A DNA stretch of 64,000 nucleotides, taken from positions 2,012,001 through 2,076,000 of the forward strand of contig NZ_AP022810.1 of NCBI RefSeq assembly GCF_009731355.2, given 5' to 3'. This document shows, piece after piece, positions 33,721-42,207 of the stretch. The number at the start of each line of letters is the position of its first letter. The first letter of the stretch is position 1. Source of the stretch: Desulfuromonas sp. AOP6 (GTDB lineage: Bacteria > Desulfobacterota > Desulfuromonadia > Desulfuromonadales > SZUA-540). The translations under genes were made by a program, and so were the position numbers. The notes under the pieces are model-generated. The model saw only the letters and a program-made list of their open reading frames with translations, ran no database searches and was not told where the DNA came from.

Positions 33721-34488
33721 CTAAACTCTATTTTTTTGACGTAACCAAAGGTCACTATATTTAAGAAATCTCGAAAATGCTCCTGTAGCTGCAACCATAA
33801 AACCTGCAGCACCATCAAGAAAGCCTCTTTTTACGACGTACACTCTCAAAAAAAACATAATCGAGTGTGTAATAGAATCAGCAAAAGTGCAACGAACGCC
33901 CTCGGCATGTTTTGCCTCTGCCCACAACGCAGAATATCTTGCTGATTTTGCAACCCAGCTCTCCAAGTTTGTGTAACTATAATGAAGAAGATCATTTTTA
34001 AGATAATGAAGATTCATATCTGATCCGAATATGACGCGTTCATGAACCACCGCATCGTTATACTGGGCTCTCTTTCTAGGATAGAGCCGTACTACATAAT
34101 CCGGATACCAACCACTATGCCTGACAAAAGAACCAAATGCCCACGTTAGACGAGGAACGGCATACACCTTATCTCTTGCGTCAGTTTCGACAACACCCTG
34201 TATTTCTTTTGATAATTTTTCCGTAACTTCCTCATCGCCATCGATAGCAAATATCCAATCTCCACTAGCATAGCTTTCCGCTAATTGGCGCTGCGCGCCA
34301 AATCCATGCCACACATTTTCAATGTAAACGTTTTTTGTATATTTTCTACATATTTCGACGGTCAAGTCTGTACTTCCAGAATCCAATATAATGAGTTCAT
34401 CAGCCCACGAAAGACTTCGCAGACAGGATTCTATTTTTGACTCTTCGTTCTTAACTATCATCACAACAGATATTGTGGCCTTATCCAT
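33721..34488 (-). CDS. glycosyltransferase family 2, WaaE/KdtX-like
   Basis: A 255-residue GT-A transferase of the LPS core beta-1,4-glucosyltransferase type. It starts MDKATISVVMIVKNEESKIE, has ELIILDSGSTDLTVEI, IFAIDGDEEVTEKL (DxD), and SGWYPDYVVRLYPRKRAQYND, which marks the WaaE/KdtX subgroup. A C-terminal hydrophobic segment (IMFFLRVYVVKRGFLDGAAGFMV) may bind the membrane. I chose ATG 34488; the frame extends to 34530 but would overlap the upstream gene by 50 bases. It overlaps the pyruvyltransferase gene by 8 bases. Confidence 0.86.
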   Translation of the reverse strand: MDKATISVVMIVKNEESKIESCLRSLSWADELIILDSGSTDLTVEICRKYTKNVYIENVWHGFGAQRQLAESYASGDWIFAIDGDEEVTEKLSKEIQGVVETDARDKVYAVPRLTWAFGSFVRHSGWYPDYVVRLYPRKRAQYNDAVVHERVIFGSDMNLHYLKNDLLHYSYTNLESWVAKSARYSALWAEAKHAEGVRCTFADSITHSIMFFLRVYVVKRGFLDGAAGFMVAATGAFSRFLKYSDLWLRQKNRV

Positions 34489-35413
34489 GATAAACCTTAA
34501 AGTCTTTCTTAAGTTCTTCCAACTTTTCACAAAGTCTTTCTGTCAAAGAAGAAGTTACTTCATCTTTGCTCAGGTAAAAAACTGCATCCCTTGAATACAA
34601 AGTGATAGTCTTAGCCAGCGAATCGATATCCGAATCTGAGCAACACCTAAAATTGCGGGGTAGCCGATCCCACTTTTCAGGCCCAATATGTAATTTCCGA
34701 ACAAACCCTTTAGCGGAATTTTCAATAAACTGACCAACGGGCATCCGATATTGGTTGAGGAAGGGCAAAACCTTCGTTTCTATATTAAGATTGATCGAAG
34801 CAGTGAAATCCTGCCATTTCTCTGGCATAAACTTGGGGCTAAACCTTACAGGCATCCATGGCACCCTCAAAGCATCCGCAACAATAGCTCCATGCATGGC
34901 TTCAGTAATCAAGTGCTTGGTTCCGCGCAAATCAGCAAGTATTTTATCTACTGACTGTTTAGCAGATATGTATTTCACACCTGCCCTCTCACAGACACTG
35001 TGCCAATCAATAAAAACCTCACTCCTATGATGAGGCATGAACCCGACTGGAAAACAGCCTGAGGGGTCAGGCATAGCAACAGTCCTAAGAAGAAAGGCCC
35101 CATCGACAATAGCCATTTCACTTGGCAATCCGAGCCTTTTGGCGGTAAGTGGCCCCCTCACACAATAAATTTTCCATCGCTCATCAATTTTAGGGGGGGA
35201 TCCAAACCCCATACCGGAGCTGAAAACCACAATTGAATTTGATTTTCCAAGAGTGCGTTTGACACGCTGTTGGTCCAGCAAAGTTCCTATACCAAGGAAG
35301 GCAGTACTATCATTTACGGCCAGCAACTCAGGAATCAAGCGTGGCCATAACCACGGATTTAAGTCATCTCCAAAATTTCCGCCAACAGTATGCGAGTATT
35401 CGAGATACATCAA
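34481..35413 (-). CDS. polysaccharide pyruvyl transferase family protein
   Basis: A 310-residue protein of the WcaK/ExoV-type family, which adds ketal pyruvate to sugars, although some members act differently. Motifs are TVGGNFGDDLNPWLWPRL, FLGIGTLLDQ, CVRGPLTAKRLGL and HLITEAMHGAIVADALRVPW with the conserved (S/T)E-x-HG pattern. It has a promoter of its own (35518-35546) and precedes the WaaE-like gene. It could place pyruvate on core or O-antigen. ATG 35413 or the next codon (Met2) is the start. Confidence 0.82.
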   Translation of the reverse strand: MMYLEYSHTVGGNFGDDLNPWLWPRLIPELLAVNDSTAFLGIGTLLDQQRVKRTLGKSNSIVVFSSGMGFGSPPKIDERWKIYCVRGPLTAKRLGLPSEMAIVDGAFLLRTVAMPDPSGCFPVGFMPHHRSEVFIDWHSVCERAGVKYISAKQSVDKILADLRGTKHLITEAMHGAIVADALRVPWMPVRFSPKFMPEKWQDFTASINLNIETKVLPFLNQYRMPVGQFIENSAKGFVRKLHIGPEKWDRLPRNFRCCSDSDIDSLAKTITLYSRDAVFYLSKDEVTSSLTERLCEKLEELKKDFKVYHG

Positions 35414-35517
35414 AAACCTCCCCCAAAACCGATTTAGCCATACCCGAAAAACGCGAGTTACAGTATCCAGGTAAAACCCAGCTATTCATTCCCTAAAAAC
35501 GAGTCCCTGCGGAACCA

Positions 35518-35546
35518 GTTATATTTATCTAATTTTTATCAATCAA
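35518..35546 (-). promoter_or_regulatory. sigma-70 promoter for the pyruvyltransferase gene
   Basis: On the minus strand, TTGATT (35541-35546) and TATAAC (35518-35523) are separated by 17 bases in an AT-rich stretch between waaL and the pyruvyltransferase gene. Confidence 0.6.
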
Positions 35547-35580
35547 CAATAATGGATACTGATTTTTTGCTACCAAGGAG

Positions 35581-36825
35581 TCAAATTCTTTCTGATGAGC
35601 TCAAAAATCTAAGGGAAGAATAAAAAACGAACAAAGAGAAACTGTAGACAATCATGAATGGCGACCGAGACACCCAACTTTCTGTAAGGCCGAATATGGC
35701 AAAAGACACTACGATCAGCAATCCAGTTAAAGCCACCCGGCGCTGACAGTCGTTTGCCGAATTTTGCCATCCCCTGAAAAACAAACCGACCGGCACCACA
35801 ATGAGTGCTACGAGCATGGACAACATCCCAAGCGACCCTGCATTCCCAAGCATTTCGAAGTAAATACTGTGGGCATGGCTGTATTCGTGATTAAGTTGCG
35901 TTTTGCCAGCGCTCATTGCCGCAATGCTATCGTGTTTGAAGTCTCCGAGGCCGGATCCGACCAGCGGGTTCTGCTGAAACTGCTCCCAGGCTATCCCCCA
36001 CATGAGGATGCGATGCCCCAGTGAGGTATTCAGATTCTGTCCTGTAGAAAAATCCTTAAAATTGACAAAGACCTGACTAAGGCGAGGACCGATTTGATCA
36101 TTAAAGCTTATTGCGCCTCCGGCAAGCAAAAGCATGACAAAACCGACAACAACAAGATTTCTACGACAGAAAAACGCTTTTCCCATCAGCATGGATAGAA
36201 AAAAAAGAGCAACAGGCAAAACCAACCACCCTCCACGCGCTCCACTTAAAAGGCTCGCGCCAAGGGCGGCCGCCAAAGACAAACTCAACAGCAGCCAGTG
36301 GCTGTTACCGTCTTTATAAACCAGAGACACAAAAAGGATAACAGCAAACAGCATGGCGACATCGCCAAAGACAATTGCGTTAGTGATCCCCTGCGCTCTT
36401 CCAAATCCAAGTAAAAAGGTCTGATAAATCGCCACCCCAAATAGCACGAATGACCCCAGGCAAATTCCTTTCAGGTAGGCAATGGAAAGGTCAACCTTGA
36501 CCTTCGCGGCGCCGATTGTCAGAACAAAAAAACCTAACAGGTAACTCAACTTGGTCAGTCTCTTGATTCCTTGCCCCAAATCATCGGCATTCACCAAGCT
36601 GGCCACAGCGGCCAAGAGGAATACGATAACCGCATAAAAAAACAATTTTAGTCCCTTGGGAATTTCATCCCAGGCGGTGCCCTTCAGCAAAAGAAGACCA
36701 AACAGACACGCCACCAGAAACAAGCTGCTGTGCCAACTCTTTACGGTTCCAAACAGAACAGGAAAGGCGAAACACAATCCGTAAAATATCTGTGTACGTT
36801 TATCGTTCAAGGCGTCAAGCACCAT
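35581..36825 (-). CDS. waaL: O-antigen ligase
   Basis: WaaL joins undecaprenyl-linked O-antigen to lipid A-core in the periplasm. The 414-residue protein has about 12 membrane helices and a large periplasmic loop with MWGIAWEQFQQNPLVGSGLG and HAHSIYFEMLGNAG, which includes the Wzy_C/ligase-type His and G..G patterns. ALGASLLSGARGGWL precedes it. It overlaps the stop of the GT4 gene by 11 bases, so it is translated with the core operon. A separate Wzy candidate lies at 3009-4052, which supports this one as the ligase. Confidence 0.88.
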   Translation of the reverse strand: MVLDALNDKRTQIFYGLCFAFPVLFGTVKSWHSSLFLVACLFGLLLLKGTAWDEIPKGLKLFFYAVIVFLLAAVASLVNADDLGQGIKRLTKLSYLLGFFVLTIGAAKVKVDLSIAYLKGICLGSFVLFGVAIYQTFLLGFGRAQGITNAIVFGDVAMLFAVILFVSLVYKDGNSHWLLLSLSLAAALGASLLSGARGGWLVLPVALFFLSMLMGKAFFCRRNLVVVGFVMLLLAGGAISFNDQIGPRLSQVFVNFKDFSTGQNLNTSLGHRILMWGIAWEQFQQNPLVGSGLGDFKHDSIAAMSAGKTQLNHEYSHAHSIYFEMLGNAGSLGMLSMLVALIVVPVGLFFRGWQNSANDCQRRVALTGLLIVVSFAIFGLTESWVSRSPFMIVYSFSLFVFYSSLRFLSSSERI

Positions 36826-37912
36826 ATTTACAGTTCTCCTTCAACACATTTACCAAGCTAGCGAGATTATGACCTCTATCGAATTTTTTTAAAGCAATCT
36901 GGCGTCCACGTGCACCAAAAGCTACCCTGAGTGACGAGTCTTTCAATAAACAAAGTACCCTTTCTTTGAGGGCGTGGATGTCGCCAAAAGGAACCAGAAA
37001 ACCTGTTTCGCCATCCTGAACAATTTCCGGGTTACTGCTAACATCAAAAGCTACAATTGGCTTTCCTGCAGCCATGGCTTCAATCAGCACATAGCCGAAC
37101 CCCTCCCACCTTGAGGGAAGCACAAAGACATCCACGCTGGCCATGAATGCGTTCATATTTTCAACAAAACCGATAAAATCAATTTTGCCACACGCTCCTT
37201 GTGCAGCAGCGTAATCCTCTAGTTCTTTTAGTAATTTACCCTCACCAGCGACCTTGATTTTGAAGTCAATCCCTGCTGTGTTTAATTGAACCGCAAGATC
37301 GATCAGAGCCTTCTGATTTTTCTGATAGGATAACCGTCCAGCGCTGCCGATGATTACCGGTCTGTTTCGTTCGTCTAACTGCAGTTTCTTTTCATCTTGA
37401 AGATCCCGAAAGTCGATCCCATTATAAATGACGTGGATTTTTTCTTCTGGAAATAGATGAGCATTGTTTTGGAGAATAGTCTTTTTGGTCTGAAAAGAAT
37501 TCGCAATAATTTCTGTCACAATCTTTTTGAAGAGTATGCGATTGAGAAATGTATTTTTGATCGGGATAGCACTTCCGCGGCGATAGATGATTTTCGGAAC
37601 ATGGGCTAAGCGCGCTGCGATTCCGGCTGCTTTAAGATCGGAAGGGAGATTGAGAATAACTACCTGGGTACGAGACTTTTTAAACCACCGTATCAGTGAC
37701 CATATTTTAATAAAATTGAGTCCACTCAAATTCCCAATGCACACAGGTTTAGTGGGGATACTGGCCTGAGTTGCTTTTTTGAGGAGATCCCCGGTGGGGT
37801 GGGCAGCAATAGTTACCTGAAACCCTTCCTTCACAAGGAATTCAGCCGCCTCTAGGTGCCATTTTTCGCCACCACCCCAGGCACGACAGGAATTGAAAAG
37901 ACAGATATTCAT
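36815..37912 (-). CDS. glycosyltransferase family 4
   Basis: A 365-residue GT-B transferase, likely of the outer core. Motifs are MNICLFNSCRAWGGGEKWHL, VIYNGIDFRDL, VIGSAGRLSYQKNQKALIDL, VDVFVLPSRWEGFGYVLIEAMA (E-x7-E) and GKPIVAFDVSSNPEIVQDGE. ATG 37912 fits the family start; the frame extends five codons further. It lies between waaF and waaL, where a core glucosyl- or galactosyltransferase is expected. The donor is unknown. Confidence 0.88.
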   Translation of the reverse strand: MNICLFNSCRAWGGGEKWHLEAAEFLVKEGFQVTIAAHPTGDLLKKATQASIPTKPVCIGNLSGLNFIKIWSLIRWFKKSRTQVVILNLPSDLKAAGIAARLAHVPKIIYRRGSAIPIKNTFLNRILFKKIVTEIIANSFQTKKTILQNNAHLFPEEKIHVIYNGIDFRDLQDEKKLQLDERNRPVIIGSAGRLSYQKNQKALIDLAVQLNTAGIDFKIKVAGEGKLLKELEDYAAAQGACGKIDFIGFVENMNAFMASVDVFVLPSRWEGFGYVLIEAMAAGKPIVAFDVSSNPEIVQDGETGFLVPFGDIHALKERVLCLLKDSSLRVAFGARGRQIALKKFDRGHNLASLVNVLKENCKYGA

Positions 37913-37974
37913 TGAGCACACACACACATGGAGACTGCCGACTGTGCTAACAGCAGCATTCTTAACTAAGAGGG

Positions 37975-39027
37975 TTATTTCAAAATTTCTCGTGCCGCGG
38001 AAACCACCATTTCACTCGTCACTAGGATCATGCAGCGATGGTCGGTCGGGCAGACGCGCTTAAGGCAAGGCGCGCACTCAACATTTTGGTAAGCGACACG
38101 ATAGCGCGCAGTCCAGGGATAAGTCGTGGTGTGATCCGTTGGGCCGAATATAGCAACTGTTGGCACTTGCAGTGCGGCTGCCACATGCATCGGCCCGGAG
38201 TCGTTACTGATGATCAAAGAGCAATGTGCAATGACCGCCATCATCTCGCGTACAGACGTTTCACCGACCAGATTAAGCGCTTGGTGCCGCATCTGCTGGA
38301 CAATATCCTGGCCTATCGCCTTTTCACCCGGCCCGCCTATAACGACCACCTGAAACCCGAATTCTTCCGCCAGAGTATCGGCAACCTGGGCGAAGCGCTC
38401 GGGATACCAGCGTTTGGCGGAACCATAAGCGGCACCAGGATTGACACCGAGCCAACACCCCTCGCCAAGACGTTTGAGTGCATGTTCCCGTTCGGCGGGC
38501 GTGATAACAAGCTGAAGTTCACCGCTGCCTCCCGTGATCCCAAATGCTTTAAGCATTTCCAGGTAATGGCGTGAATGATGTTGCGATCGGACTTTGTCCG
38601 TTAAAGGCACCGAACCGGTGAGCAGCAACCGTCGACCATCCGTAGAAAATCCAATACGGCGCGGAATACCTGCGAGAAAAGTCAGCAATGCGGCCTCAAA
38701 AGCCTTTTGCAATAGAATGGCCAGGTCAAATCGCTCCGAGCGAAGTTTCCGAACAAACCTCAGGAAACCAGCCGCCCCACTGTGGTCACCTTTCCGATCA
38801 TAAACCAACACCCGATCACAACAGGGATGAGGAGAAAACAACTGGGCAACCAGGGGATTGGCGGCGACAACGATCTCGGCGCCAGGAAAAGTGTGGCGAA
38901 TGGCTGCCAGAGCGGGCGTCATCATGACCCCGTCCCCAATCCAATTGGTTGCTCGCACCAGAATCTTTTTGGGAGAAGACCCTATTGAAAAATTTTCAAC
39001 TCGACTAGCCAAGCGTTTCCGCCTCAT
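37975..39027 (-). CDS. waaF: lipopolysaccharide heptosyltransferase II
   Basis: WaaF adds the second heptose to the inner core from ADP-heptose. The 350-residue GT9 protein has KILVRATNWIGDGVMMTPAL, GVNPGAAYGSAKRWYPERFA, VVVIGGPGEKAIGQDI, NLVGETSVREMMAVIAHC and IISNDSGPMHVAAALQVPTVA, the clear WaaF set, and ends with Cys-rich NVECAPCLKRVCPTDHRC. The start ATG 39027 overlaps the Trm112-like stop by 23 bases. It precedes a GT4 gene. Confidence 0.95.
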   Translation of the reverse strand: MRRKRLASRVENFSIGSSPKKILVRATNWIGDGVMMTPALAAIRHTFPGAEIVVAANPLVAQLFSPHPCCDRVLVYDRKGDHSGAAGFLRFVRKLRSERFDLAILLQKAFEAALLTFLAGIPRRIGFSTDGRRLLLTGSVPLTDKVRSQHHSRHYLEMLKAFGITGGSGELQLVITPAEREHALKRLGEGCWLGVNPGAAYGSAKRWYPERFAQVADTLAEEFGFQVVVIGGPGEKAIGQDIVQQMRHQALNLVGETSVREMMAVIAHCSLIISNDSGPMHVAAALQVPTVAIFGPTDHTTTYPWTARYRVAYQNVECAPCLKRVCPTDHRCMILVTSEMVVSAAREILK

Positions 39028-39175
39028 CCATCAGCATCACCGGGATGTCATCCCGGATGGGAAAAGCCAGACAGCAGGAATCACAAACCAGCCGACTTTG
39101 GGTTTCTTCATAGCGCACCACCCCCTTGCATTGAGGGCAGGCGAGGAGTTCTAAAAGTTCTTTATTCAGGGGCAT
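39005..39175 (-). CDS. Trm112-family small zinc protein
   Basis: A 56-residue protein starting MPLNKELLELLACPQCKGVV, with two Cys pairs, CPQC and CDSC, and AFPIRDDIPVMLMDEAE, the standard bacterial Trm112/YcaR pattern. Its partner in bacteria is unknown; in eukaryotes Trm112 activates methyltransferases. It overlaps the end of lpxK by 14 bases and the start of waaF by 23 bases. The link with lpxK recurs in Proteobacteria (ycaR follows lpxK in E. coli). It is easily missed because of its size and the overlaps. Confidence 0.9.
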   Translation of the reverse strand: MPLNKELLELLACPQCKGVVRYEETQSRLVCDSCCLAFPIRDDIPVMLMDEAETLG

Positions 39176-40256
39176 GATCTCTCCCGGGAATGATTTGATG
39201 GAGTTTCTGAAAGAAGCCTTCCTCATCAAAAAGATGCATCGCAAGCGGAACCTGATAGCAGGGAACGGAAAAATCACCAAGGTCCAGTTTTACAGCGTCC
39301 TTTTCGGTGGTGATCAGATAATCCGCGCCTTCGGCCAGGCGGCTCAACCGCTTCACCAACTGAATATCATAAACCACATGATCGGACAGGGCAAGGTTTT
39401 CGACAAGCAGCAGACCCTTGGCGGCAAGCGCCTCAAAGAAGGAAGTCGGGTCGGCGATGCCGGCAAAGGCCACTCCTTTTTTAGTCTGCAGACGCGCCAG
39501 CGGAACAACTTCGCCGGCAAGACTAATTGCCTCGGACGCCAGCAGATGCTGGCTGTAATAAGCGGGCTTTTCGGCATAAAGAGGAGGGGCGGAGGGAGAA
39601 CCTGAACCTTCTGGGCAGCGGGTAAAAACCAGCAGATCGGCTCTTTTCACGGCAGAGGGAAACTCCCGCAGCAGGCCGGCCGGCAAAACCTGGCCGTTGC
39701 CCAGGGGCTTGCTACCGTCAAGGAGCAGGATATCCACATCGCGCTGAACGGCGAGATGCTGAAAGCCGTCATCGAGAATGATCCGTTCGGCCTGATAGCG
39801 TTCTACGGCGGTACGGACGCCATCAGCCCTTTTGCGGGCGACAAAAACCAGCGCTTGCGGGTTTCGCCGGGCCAGCAGAAAAGGCTCATCCCCGCACAGG
39901 TCGGCGGCCATTTGCGGCCCTTCACCAACGCTGACCACCCCTACCCGTTCCTGCAGCGCACCACCATACCCACGACTGACCACAGCTACCCGCAGACCCT
40001 GCGACAGAAAATGTTTGACGAGGGCGTCGACCACGGGTGTCTTGCCGGTGCCGCCGGCGGTAATATTGCCAACGGAGATGACCGGAACGGGAGACCGGAA
40101 GGAAGAGAGCACTCCACAGCGGTACAGTGCGGCGCGGCAAAGCCCCACCAATCCATAGAGCCAACCAAGGGGGATGAGCACGCCTAGCAGAAGAAGATCC
40201 AGAAAGCCGTCAGGTCCCTGCAACACCAGGCGTCTATGCCAGGACAATATCTTCAC
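39162..40256 (-). CDS. lpxK: tetraacyldisaccharide 4'-kinase
   Basis: LpxK phosphorylates the 4' position of lipid A disaccharide on the inner face of the inner membrane. One N-terminal hydrophobic segment (residues about 19-45) anchors it. The Walker A is VGNITAGGTGKTPVV near residue 60, followed by VVSRGYGG, LDDGFQHLAVQRDVDILLLD and ADYLITTEKDAVKL. The 364-residue length is typical. It follows waaA with one base between them. Confidence 0.96.
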   Translation of the reverse strand: MKILSWHRRLVLQGPDGFLDLLLLGVLIPLGWLYGLVGLCRAALYRCGVLSSFRSPVPVISVGNITAGGTGKTPVVDALVKHFLSQGLRVAVVSRGYGGALQERVGVVSVGEGPQMAADLCGDEPFLLARRNPQALVFVARKRADGVRTAVERYQAERIILDDGFQHLAVQRDVDILLLDGSKPLGNGQVLPAGLLREFPSAVKRADLLVFTRCPEGSGSPSAPPLYAEKPAYYSQHLLASEAISLAGEVVPLARLQTKKGVAFAGIADPTSFFEALAAKGLLLVENLALSDHVVYDIQLVKRLSRLAEGADYLITTEKDAVKLDLGDFSVPCYQVPLAMHLFDEEGFFQKLHQIIPGRDHAPE

Positions 40257-40257
40257 A

Positions 40258-41550
40258 TCAGGATTCCAGCAAGGATTTCATAACGCCGAGGGTCTTGCGC
40301 GTGGCGCCGGCATTGCTGGCCAGCACGCCGTTACCGTTATTCCCCAGGACGCGACGGGCGCGGTTGTCTTTTAGGAGGTTGCGGATCTGAAGGACGAGGT
40401 CCTGCCTGTCGGCCACCTGGACGCCGCCTTTGGCCGAGAGCAGCAGGCGGGAGATTTCCTTGAAATTGTGCATGTAGGGCCCAAAGAGCACGGGTTTTTT
40501 CAGCAAAGCAGGCTCCAGAATGTTGTGCCCACCGACAGGGACAAGACTGCCGCCCACAAAAACCAGATCGGCCGTCGCATAGAGATCGAGCATTTCTCCC
40601 ATCGTATCGACCAGCAGGACTTCACCGGGCTGCACCCATTTCGTATCTTTCTGCAGGGAGCTTCGCAGAACATAGGGAATTTTTTCGCTGACCAGCAACT
40701 CTCCCACGACCTTGCACCGTTCGACGTGTCGTGGCACCAAAACAAGAACAACAGCAATTCCCTCGGCGACCAACTGCCGATAGGCTTCGATAAGAATTTC
40801 GTGTTCGCCCGATCGGGTGCTGCCGGCCACCCAGATCATCGTCTCTTCAGGCAACCGAAATTTTTCTTTGAGAGCGGTGATGCGGGTCGGTTCGGGGACC
40901 ACAACCTGCATGTCAAATTTAAGATTCCCGGGGACGCAAACACGCTCGGAAGGGGCGCCAAGATAGGCGATGCGCTGCGCGTCCGTCTCGCTCTGCATAC
41001 AGAAAGAGGAAAAGTTCTGGAGAACGGGACGCAGCAGCGGCCGAATGAATTTATAGCGGGGGAAGGAACGGTCGGAGATACGGCCGTTGACAAGGAGAAT
41101 GGGGATGCCCGCTTTATAAGCCTGGTGAATGAAGTTGGGCCAGATCTCCGTCTCCACGATCACGAGCAGATCAAGGGGAAGTTGCCGGAATATGCGGCGG
41201 GCAATCCAGGAAAGGTCGTAAGGAAAGAAGACGCACAGGTCAGCGAGACCGGAATCCCTGGCGATGGTCTGGCCGGTGAATGTCATGGTGGACAGAATCA
41301 GGGAAGACTGGGGATAGGCCTCCTTGACCTGGCGCAGCAGCGGCATGGCCGCCCGCACTTCCCCCACGGAGACGGCATGGACCCAGATGAGGGGCTTGCC
41401 CTGAAGGCCGGTCAGGCGATCGCGGGAATAGAGGCCGATCCGTTCCCCCAGTCCGCGCCAGCCGTTGCCGTACCTTATCCCCTTGAGCAACGCATAGGGG
41501 AGCAGCACCACGCTGGCCAGCAGAAGTATGACATCATACAGCAGATACAC
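40258..41550 (-). CDS. waaA: Kdo transferase (3-deoxy-D-manno-octulosonic-acid transferase)
   Basis: WaaA adds Kdo to lipid IVA at the cytoplasmic membrane. A membrane anchor is followed by GT30 motifs: WVHAVSVGEVRAAMPLL, PQSSLILSTMTFTGQ, IVETEIWPNF, NGRISDRSFPRYKFI, VAGSTRSGEHEILI, VPRHVERC and FVGGSLVPVGGHN. I chose GTG 41550 because GGAG lies upstream and the family begins VYLLYD; an ATG at 41586 also has a ribosome site and would overlap the acyltransferase gene by 53 bases. The residue count is about 430, the usual length. Whether it adds one or two Kdo is not visible. Confidence 0.94.
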   Translation of the reverse strand: MYLLYDVILLLASVVLLPYALLKGIRYGNGWRGLGERIGLYSRDRLTGLQGKPLIWVHAVSVGEVRAAMPLLRQVKEAYPQSSLILSTMTFTGQTIARDSGLADLCVFFPYDLSWIARRIFRQLPLDLLVIVETEIWPNFIHQAYKAGIPILLVNGRISDRSFPRYKFIRPLLRPVLQNFSSFCMQSETDAQRIAYLGAPSERVCVPGNLKFDMQVVVPEPTRITALKEKFRLPEETMIWVAGSTRSGEHEILIEAYRQLVAEGIAVVLVLVPRHVERCKVVGELLVSEKIPYVLRSSLQKDTKWVQPGEVLLVDTMGEMLDLYATADLVFVGGSLVPVGGHNILEPALLKKPVLFGPYMHNFKEISRLLLSAKGGVQVADRQDLVLQIRNLLKDNRARRVLGNNGNGVLASNAGATRKTLGVMKSLLES

Positions 41551-42205
41551 CACAGCTCTCCAAATGGGCACGGGCCTGTTTCTCATTCTCTTCCATCGCA
41601 GCCTGCAGTCGCTGCCTGAAGGCTTCCACGGATTCGTCGTCCCGATAAGTCAGCGGTTTACCAAAAGAATAGACTCCCCGGCCAAAAGGGTATGGCAGCA
41701 GAAAGCGGTCCCAGGAGCGAAAACGATGCCCCCGGCTGGCGGCAAAGGCCATGGGGACGACGGGGCGACCACTCAGGCGGGCCAACTGGACGACTCCTTC
41801 TTTCACCTCATGGCGCGGTCCACGCGGACCGTCGGGCGTAATCACCAGATCAAAGGGCTCCTTAGCCAGCCCGAGCAGATGCCGGAAGGCTGCCCGTCCC
41901 CCGCGGGAGGAGGAACCGCGCACGGCATCCTGACCGAAATAGGCCATGGTACGGGCGATCAGTTCCCCATCCTTGGAGGCGCTGATGAGAATCTTGGCAC
42001 CCGGCCCATGGTAGCCACAGGCCATGAGCAGCAGCTGGTCGTGCCAGAAAGAGAGGATAACCTGCTCCCCTCGCTCCCAGAATCCCTGGGGGTGATCCGT
42101 TCCAATGGTGTCAATACGAAGAGACCAATACAAAAAGCGGATTACGCCAGCACCCAAAAAAGGCACCAGGGCCAGCAGTATTTTATCGAGAACCTTTTTC
42201 AGCAT
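41534..42205 (-). CDS. DUF374 lysophospholipid acyltransferase-like protein (LpxJ-like)
   Basis: A 223-residue acyltransferase with one N-terminal membrane helix. The HxxxxD catalytic motif is in FWHDQLLLMACGYHG, and TPDGPRGPRHEVKEGVVQLA gives the DUF374 signature. The family includes LpxJ, described as a late lipid A acyltransferase of Helicobacter and Campylobacter. No LpxL/LpxM is visible in the window, so this gene may supply lipid A secondary acylation; this is an inference. It lies between msbA and waaA, with two bases to msbA. Confidence 0.85.
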   Translation of the reverse strand: MLKKVLDKILLALVPFLGAGVIRFLYWSLRIDTIGTDHPQGFWERGEQVILSFWHDQLLLMACGYHGPGAKILISASKDGELIARTMAYFGQDAVRGSSSRGGRAAFRHLLGLAKEPFDLVITPDGPRGPRHEVKEGVVQLARLSGRPVVPMAFAASRGHRFRSWDRFLLPYPFGRGVYSFGKPLTYRDDESVEAFRQRLQAAMEENEKQARAHLESCGVSAV

Positions 42206-42207
42206 GA

